Below, piece by piece: positions 7,104 to 11,128 of a stretch of 11,128 bases of DNA (position 1 is its first letter; each line of letters begins with the position of its first letter). Both the position numbers and the translations under genes were made by a program. Source of the DNA: Candidatus Bathyarchaeota archaeon. GTDB taxonomy: Archaea > Thermoproteota > Bathyarchaeia > RBG-16-48-13 > GCA-020345945. The stretch covers positions 1,084,314 through 1,095,441 of the forward strand of contig CP070773.1 of NCBI GenBank assembly GCA_020345945.1, in the 5' to 3' direction. The notes beneath the pieces are model-generated. The model was not told the DNA's origin. It saw only the letters and a program-made list of their open reading frames with translations, and did not search any database.

Positions 7104-7376
7104 CCTAGTTGATGCATCCAATAATATCTTCTCCGTTTTTGTATCATCTTTTTCGCGGAACTTTTTCCATACTCCAGCAGGGGTTTTGACATCCCACATT
7201 AAGTCTATTTGTTTGGAGTAAAAGGTCGAACACACTTTTCTCTCGGTCAAGTGCTGAGTATTCCTCGTTAGCAAGAGAAAGCTTAGAGATACCTGTTTGA
7301 TCCCTGGGTCATGGTTGATAGTATGCACTCTTTATGTCTGGTGATAGACTCTTTTGAAAATATGTCATCAGAGAAA

Positions 7377-8681
7377 TTATGCTAGTTTGGGGTGTTCACC
7401 CAAGAGATGGAAGGTTTTGGCGTCATAGATTCTGATATTCAAGAACTCTCCCAGATTTCGTTTCTCACGTATTACTACTGGTCGGTATGCAGTATTCCTG
7501 CCTATACAGGACCCGTTTGGGCCTATCTCGTCGAGGAGTATTTCCCCCTGCCAACCTATCCATTTACGGTTTCGAGTCAAGGAGATGCCTCTGAAGAGAT
7601 TTGTGAGAAGTCGACTACGCTTCTTCTTCTCAGATGCAGGTACCTCTCTTCTATCTATTCTAGGTGTCTCTGGTCTTGGGAAGAATCTTGATATGTTTAG
7701 GACATCTGGTTCTACTTCTCTCAGTAGCTGAAGTGTGTTCTCGAAGGCTTTCTCGTCTTCCCCTGGGAATCCGCAGATTACATCTGTTGCTATCGTGATT
7801 CTTTCGATCTTTTCTCTGAATGTGGAGACGATCTGTTTGAAATCATCTGTAGAGTAGGATCTGTTCATATATTCTAATATTCTGTCGTCGCCACTCTGTA
7901 CAGGTACATGCAGAAACTTGAAGATCTTGCTGTTGTTGAAGGCGTCCACTAGTTCATTCTGAACCTTCAAGATATGTTGAGGGTTAATCATTCCAACTCT
8001 GACTTTGAATCTTCCATCTATCTCTGAGATTCTAGTGAGCAAATCTGGGAGCGTTTCTCTATTGTCGAACCCATAGCATCCAAGGTCTTGTCCAGTTAGC
8101 CAGATCTCTTTAGTTCCATTCTCAACATCTCTGGCGACACGAGTTACGATCTCCTTGATAGGATAACTTCTCAATGTACCCCTTGCTGCCTTGACGCAGC
8201 AGTAACTACAATCACCGAGACAACCGTATGAGATCGGTACGACGCTGATGAGTTGACCTGGTTTTGGGTTTGGAAGAAGAGGTTCCAAGTCTTGCTGAAC
8301 CGTGATTCTTGATGTCTTTGAGCCCTTTTTTATCCCCGAAAGGATGTGAAGTATTTCTGAACCTGTAGATGGTCCAGATATACCCGAGAAGTTAACCTCC
8401 CTCTTTAATCTCTTCAAATTGATCTTCGGGAGGCAACCTGTGATGACTAGATTCTTGGAGTCTGGAATTCTCTTCAGCAGGTCTATCATCCGGTTTTCTG
8501 TAGGAGTCTTTACTGCACATGTATTGTATATCAAGAAATCCGCAGAGGAAGGATTCTGAGATATCTGGTATCCTGCTTCTACAAGAGCTCTCTCCATGAA
8601 CCTTGCATCTGCAAGATTAGATGGACAGCCGAAACTTCTTATGAATACTCTCTCTGCTAGGTTTTGTTTTTCCCTCTTCAA
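7377..8681 (-). CDS. tRNA-t6A37 methylthiotransferase, MTAB family
   Basis: This radical-SAM enzyme converts t6A37 in certain tRNAs to the 2-methylthio form, tuning decoding of ANN codons. The 434-residue protein has three domains: an N-terminal UPF0004 domain with cluster cysteines 19, 55 and 83 (FGCPSN, YNTCAVKTPTENR, ITGCLPK); a radical-SAM barrel with CLGDCSYC (Cys154, 158, 161) and VIWLTGQD-like segment EIWLTGQDLGCYG; and a TRAM RNA-binding domain from about 376 (GWQGEILLDEIGPNG ... YRPVV). Domain order and length match the archaeal/eukaryal e-MtaB (CDKAL1-like) group. TTG 8681 is the only reasonable start, since an in-frame TAG lies just upstream; GTGAG precedes it. It follows the MoaD-like gene by 18 bases, so the two are probably cotranscribed. 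No key residue is missing. Confidence 0.93.
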   Translation of the reverse strand: MKREKQNLAERVFIRSFGCPSNLADARFMERALVEAGYQISQNPSSADFLIYNTCAVKTPTENRMIDLLKRIPDSKNLVITGCLPKINLKRLKREVNFSGISGPSTGSEILHILSGIKKGSKTSRITVQQDLEPLLPNPKPGQLISVVPISYGCLGDCSYCCVKAARGTLRSYPIKEIVTRVARDVENGTKEIWLTGQDLGCYGFDNRETLPDLLTRISEIDGRFKVRVGMINPQHILKVQNELVDAFNNSKIFKFLHVPVQSGDDRILEYMNRSYSTDDFKQIVSTFREKIERITIATDVICGFPGEDEKAFENTLQLLREVEPDVLNISRFFPRPETPRIDRREVPASEKKKRSRLLTNLFRGISLTRNRKWIGWQGEILLDEIGPNGSCIGRNTAYRPVVIREKRNLGEFLNIRIYDAKTFHLLGEHPKLA

Positions 8682-8699
8682 GATCTATCTCACTTATTT

Positions 8700-8984
8700 C
8701 TATGTGCCACCTCCGACAGGTGGAACTATTGCTAGTGTGGATTCGGCATCTAACTCTGTATCAAATCCATCAAGCATCAGAATATTCGTTCCGTCAAGTA
8801 GGATCTGGATGTGGCTTCTTAATCCTTCTTTCTCGAATAGATAGTTTGAGAACTCATCTCCGTATCTTTCTGACAACAGATTCAGAATCTCTCTTACCTT
8901 CATCTTTTCTTCAACGATAAGATCCTCTTCTCTTTTTTGAGTAATTTCACGAAGAACCGTGAAGTATCTTACCTTGATTTTCAT
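8700..8984 (-). CDS. MoaD/ThiS-family ubiquitin-like protein
   Basis: A 94-residue beta-grasp protein. It starts MKIKVRYFTVLREITQKREE and ends AIVPPVGGGT, both typical of MoaD-like sulfur carriers and archaeal SAMPs, which are adenylated at a C-terminal diglycine and then carry a thiocarboxylate or are joined to proteins. Here the glycines (91-93) are followed by one extra Thr94, so the exposed Gly-Gly end may need trimming. AGGAG at 8998-8994 with a 9-base spacer fixes the ATG at 8984. It is the first gene of a likely operon with the MTAB methylthiotransferase, so it may supply sulfur for tRNA work, for molybdopterin synthesis, or as a modifier. No moaE or E1-like gene is visible nearby. Confidence 0.85.
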   Translation of the reverse strand: MKIKVRYFTVLREITQKREEDLIVEEKMKVREILNLLSERYGDEFSNYLFEKEGLRSHIQILLDGTNILMLDGFDTELDAESTLAIVPPVGGGT

Positions 8985-8993
8985 CCATTCATT

Positions 8994-8998
8994 CTCCT
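8994..8998 (-). promoter_or_regulatory. Shine-Dalgarno AGGAG of the MoaD-like gene
   Basis: On the minus strand AGGAG stands 9 bases before ATG 8984. Other ATGs in ATGAATGGATG just upstream are out of frame, so this site supports 8984 as the start. Confidence 0.6.
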
Positions 8999-9152
8999 AT
9001 TAAGATACTATTCAAACGAAGGTCATCTCGACTCTCTGGTTTAGTTAGATCAGTAAGCACTAATATTGACGTGTCGTTAGAGTCATAAGAGCTGATGTCA
9101 AGAGTAGTTGTTAATCCTTCCTCTACTAAGTCTAGCTCTATTCCAAAGAAGT

Positions 9153-9158
9153 GGTGAG
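9153..9158 (+). promoter_or_regulatory. Shine-Dalgarno GGTGAG that sets the acyltransferase start
   Basis: GGTGAG lies 6 bases before ATG 9165, an ideal distance. It argues against the longer open frame from 9108, whose extra 19 residues do not belong to the hexapeptide fold. Confidence 0.65.
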
Positions 9159-9164
9159 TCTGAT

Positions 9165-9941
9165 ATGCCTGATATTCATCCTTCAGCTTTTGTTGATCCT
9201 TCCGCCAAGATCCCGGAGAGTTGTCTGATAGGCCCTAATGTACGGCTCGTTGGTGCGATGAAACTAGGGAACTTTGTTAAGGTATCAGCGAATACAATCG
9301 TCTGGGGTTCTGCAGAGATTGGAGAAATGACATACTTGGGCCCTAACTGTCTAGTAGGTCACCCAGGCAAAGATGAATTCAATAAATCTCTGGATAGGAA
9401 TAATCTCGATCTCACTGGACCTAAAAATGCGATCACAAGAATCGGTCGAGAGGTGATTGTCAGATCAAACTGCACAATATACTCTAGATCCACAATTGGT
9501 GATAGCGTAGTCTTTGGTCATAACGTATTACTGAGGGAAGAGACTACGATAGGCGACAGGAGTACTATTGGTAGTAGTGTTGTCATAGATGGAAGATGCC
9601 TCATAGGTGAAGGAGTATCTATTCAGACTGGAGCCTACATTCCATCATCTTCAGAGATCGGAGACTCGGTCTTCCTAGGTCCCCACTGTATTCTACTGAA
9701 CGATAAGTATGTCTCAAGGAAGAAGACCAGACTTGTAGGACCAACAATAGGAAAAGGAGCGAGTATTGGTGGTGGAGCGATAATCCTCCCTGGTGTAGTA
9801 ATAGGGAAAGACGCCGTTGTCGGGGCAGGTGCTGTGGTAACGAAAGATGTGAAAGATCAAACTGTAGTCATTGGGGTTCCAGCGAGATTTCTAAAAACCA
9901 TACCGGAAGATTGGTCTAGATCTTCTGAACCAATCCTTTAG
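9165..9941 (+). CDS. Left-handed beta-helix (hexapeptide) acyltransferase
   Basis: The 258-residue protein is built from repeated [LIV]-G-x4 hexapeptides, from MPDIHPSAFVDPSAKIP through the end of the coil at IGVPARFL. These proteins trimerise and transfer acetyl or other acyl groups from CoA, often to nucleotide sugars. The segment ILLNDKY...GPTIGKGASIGGGAI resembles sugar N-acetyltransferases of the WbpD/NeuD type, and VVGAGAVVTKDV is the usual closing coil. A loop around DRNNLDLTGPKN breaks the coil and may shape the active site. Start ATG 9165 is chosen because of GGTGAG six bases upstream. The ribophorin I-like gene follows after 224 bases on the same strand, so a role in surface sugar or N-glycan synthesis is attractive but not shown. 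The acceptor is unknown. Confidence 0.87.
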   Translation: MPDIHPSAFVDPSAKIPESCLIGPNVRLVGAMKLGNFVKVSANTIVWGSAEIGEMTYLGPNCLVGHPGKDEFNKSLDRNNLDLTGPKNAITRIGREVIVRSNCTIYSRSTIGDSVVFGHNVLLREETTIGDRSTIGSSVVIDGRCLIGEGVSIQTGAYIPSSSEIGDSVFLGPHCILLNDKYVSRKKTRLVGPTIGKGASIGGGAIILPGVVIGKDAVVGAGAVVTKDVKDQTVVIGVPARFLKTIPEDWSRSSEPIL

Positions 9942-9975
9942 CTTATCATTAGCCGTCGACCTATCCAATGATTAG
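9942..9975 (+). terminator. Possible hairpin terminator after the acyltransferase gene
   Basis: ATCATT (9945-9950) pairs with AATGAT (9967-9972), with two further outer pairs across one mismatch and a 16-base loop. It starts right after the stop codon and is followed by a pyrimidine-rich stretch to about 10006. A weak stem, so only a tentative terminator. Confidence 0.25.
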
Positions 9976-10032
9976 TCTGTCCAAGAATCTTCATCTTTCT
10001 ATTCCCGAGTCACTATTTGTGCTCAATATTTG

Positions 10033-10089
10033 ATCCAATTGGAGAATCGAACATTCGCAAATCGAATAATTCTTTCAATTTAATTGGAT
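10033..10089. repeat. Inverted repeat in the AT-rich spacer before the ribophorin-like gene
   Basis: ATCCAATT (10033-10040) recurs inverted as AATTGGAT (10082-10089), and the left arm is also part of the palindrome TCCAATTGGA (10034-10043). AATCGAA is repeated directly at 10045-10051 and 10060-10066. The cluster could be a regulator binding region for the downstream gene. The remainder of the 9942-10165 spacer holds nothing else I recognise. Confidence 0.3.
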
Positions 10090-10126
10090 ATGTCAACGCT
10101 ATTCGAGAGTGGTAAGGGTTCTCCTA

Positions 10127-10142
10127 AAACGTAAACTAAAAG
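10127..10142 (+). promoter_or_regulatory. Weak BRE/TATA-like element of the ribophorin-like gene
   Basis: AAACGTAAACTAAAAG lies 24-39 bases before ATG 10166, about where a promoter for a leaderless or nearly leaderless transcript would be. The TATA match is poor. GGAAGG touches the ATG directly, too close for an ordinary ribosome site. Confidence 0.2.
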
Positions 10143-10165
10143 AGTTGGAGTACCCTCACGGAAGG

Positions 10166-11128
10166 ATGATAGATTTGTATGCGAAGGGTCTAAGCACTCA
10201 TTTCAGCTTATTGCTTCTATTTCTGCTTCTATTCTCCTTTATGCCCAGCGTCTATGGTCAGACTGTCAAAACCAATAGTCCTTTGGCAGATGATGAATCC
10301 GAACCTGTAGAGGCGCCTATAACTGATTTGGAGTGCGACAGGGCCAAGAGGAAAATCGAGTTGGGTGCTTGGGGTATGATACATGTTCATGACGAATTCC
10401 ATGTTTCAAATCCAACGCCTATTCCTATCGATTCTGTAACGCTCTCTCTACCTTTGAATTCTCAGAATGTCACGGCATCTGATATTGCTGGACCTGTAGA
10501 TGTGTTTCTTCCATCAAGGCTAGAAGATCTAGCTCCGAGAGCAATTGTATATTTTAGGTTGAACCTTGGAGAGAATGAATCTTATACCTTCTCGATTCAT
10601 TTCAAGATTCCAGCAAGCAAAAATATCGAACTCTTGGGTTTTGATCTCTATCAGTTCGAGTTTCCTATGGTCCCTGGTTTGGGGTCATCCATTAAGACAT
10701 TACTTGTCGAAGTGGTTCTTCCAGAAGGTGCGAGTCTTAAGGAGGAAGATGTCTCTCCATCTCCCTTAGAGGTTGGGGAGGAGGTATTCAGGAAGAAAGC
10801 TGTCTTTATGATTGATGATGCGAGGTTCGAGAACAACCGGAAACTTACATTGCCGTATAGATATCTCATCACTTTGTCGGCTTTTCGACCAACTCTTTGG
10901 GTTGGATTGGCGTTAGCATCAATAATTACTACGAGACGGATCCTACGAATAGCTAAGTTTGAGTCTCAACGGATTCCCCTTCCAGCGGATCTGATTCGTT
11001 CCTTCGTTGATGCAATGGATGAAAGAATATCGCTTAAGGCTGAACTTTCTTCTCTTGGGGATCGAGTTGAGTCTAGGGAGATACCAAAGCGTGTATACAG
11101 AAGACGCAGCCGAACAATTGAAAGACAA
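10166..11128 (+). CDS. Ribophorin I (OST1)-like membrane protein, 3'-truncated
   Basis: An open frame of 321 codons runs off the window end. Residues 1-31 form a signal peptide with a leucine/phenylalanine core ending SVYG. The ectodomain (about 32-235) looks beta-rich and has two N-glycosylation sequons, Asn101 (NVT) and Asn137 (NES). One membrane helix lies near 239-257, followed by basic residues (TTRRILRIAK) and a charged helix-forming tail. Several short stretches match what I recall of human ribophorin I in the same order: IELGAWGMIHVHDEF, VEVVLPEGA, the membrane helix, and a DAMDERISLKAEL-like helix. In eukaryotes this subunit of the oligosaccharyltransferase presents substrates to STT3. 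Only the part matching the membrane-near half of the eukaryotic ectodomain is present. ATG 10166 gives a clean signal peptide; TTG 10145 and GTG 10109 are in frame. Homology is inferred from memory, not from a search. Confidence 0.7.
   Translation, partial: MIDLYAKGLSTHFSLLLLFLLLFSFMPSVYGQTVKTNSPLADDESEPVEAPITDLECDRAKRKIELGAWGMIHVHDEFHVSNPTPIPIDSVTLSLPLNSQNVTASDIAGPVDVFLPSRLEDLAPRAIVYFRLNLGENESYTFSIHFKIPASKNIELLGFDLYQFEFPMVPGLGSSIKTLLVEVVLPEGASLKEEDVSPSPLEVGEEVFRKKAVFMIDDARFENNRKLTLPYRYLITLSAFRPTLWVGLALASIITTRRILRIAKFESQRIPLPADLIRSFVDAMDERISLKAELSSLGDRVESREIPKRVYRRRSRTIERQ

Larger units (their letters stand above)
7045..7376. other. About 330-bp stretch with no recognised gene
   Basis: It lies between the methylthiotransferase stop (7377) and the regulator start. 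The minus strand has a 100-codon frame from GTG 7328 to TGA 7026-7028, whose stop overlaps the ATG at 7029 in an ATGA arrangement. The translation matches no family I know, lacks a ribosome site, and overlaps another open frame (7192-6992). The regulator's promoter and dyads lie inside it. I see no tRNA or known structured RNA here. Most likely it is regulatory spacer plus decayed sequence; a small unknown gene is possible. Confidence 0.35.

Noticed and set aside
6992..7192. Minus-strand 66-codon frame overlapping the regulator start
   Set aside because: It overlaps the regulator's DNA-binding strand in another frame, competes with a second open frame, and resembles no known family.
7045..7376. 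Possible tRNA or small structured RNA in the gene-poor stretch
   Set aside because: GGTCGAACAC near 7225 resembles a T-arm only superficially; no acceptor stem or anticodon arm can be drawn around it.
7392..7691. Plus-strand open frame opposite the methylthiotransferase TRAM region
   Set aside because: Antisense shadow of a conserved domain.
8596..8920. Two plus-strand open frames opposite the MoaD-like gene
   Set aside because: Both are antisense to well-supported genes and have no independent support.
10566..11128. Short open frames within the ribophorin-like gene (10566-10769 +, 10651-10872 -, 10943-11128 -)
   Set aside because: They are shadows of the long plus-strand frame that starts at 10166 and runs off the window end with signal peptide and membrane helix.

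Overview
The window looks like a piece of an archaeal chromosome. The evidence is an archaeal/eukaryal-type S-adenosylhomocysteine hydrolase, a MetG with four CxxC zinc-knuckle pairs, an MTAB-type (e-MtaB/CDKAL1-like) tRNA methylthiotransferase with TRAM domain beside a MoaD-like protein, a small ribbon-helix-helix protein of the kind common in archaea, many TTG/GTG starts, and AT-rich boxes that resemble BRE/TATA elements. By eye the GC content is in the low-to-mid 40s. A membrane protein that looks like the eukaryotic oligosaccharyltransferase subunit ribophorin I (OST1) points to an Asgard or TACK-related lineage. The exact phylum cannot be fixed from this sequence.

Layout. Positions 1-1005 (+) hold the 3' part of a PfkB-family kinase. 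A strong 9-bp hairpin follows, then ahcY (1187-2440, +). Kinase and hydrolase together suggest removal of SAH: AhcY releases adenosine plus homocysteine, and the kinase could turn adenosine into AMP. Next come a multi-pass GT-C-like membrane glycosyltransferase (2540-3787, +), metG with a fused tRNA-binding OB domain (3841-5862, +), and a PHP-domain metal hydrolase (6001-6654, +). The middle is convergent: a ribbon-helix-helix regulator (6856-7020, -) faces the PHP gene. Its TAG stop is followed by 64 more open codons in the same frame, and its upstream side carries two adjacent dyads beside a TATA-like box. After about 350 bases without a clear gene comes a two-gene minus-strand operon, moaD-like then MTAB methylthiotransferase (8984 down to 7377). 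A divergent spacer of 180 bases leads to a hexapeptide-repeat acyltransferase (9165-9941, +). The window ends inside the ribophorin I-like gene (10166-11128, +), which is open at the window edge.

Themes. Four genes touch methionine, SAM or tRNA chemistry: ahcY, metG, the methylthiotransferase and the linked sulfur-carrier-like protein. Three could belong to surface glycoconjugate or N-glycan work: the GT-C enzyme, the sugar acyltransferase and the ribophorin I-like protein. The most noteworthy item is the last one: a secreted beta-rich ectodomain, one membrane helix and a charged cytoplasmic helix, with short stretches that match my recollection of eukaryotic ribophorin I. No tRNA, rRNA, CRISPR, insertion sequence or phage gene was seen.
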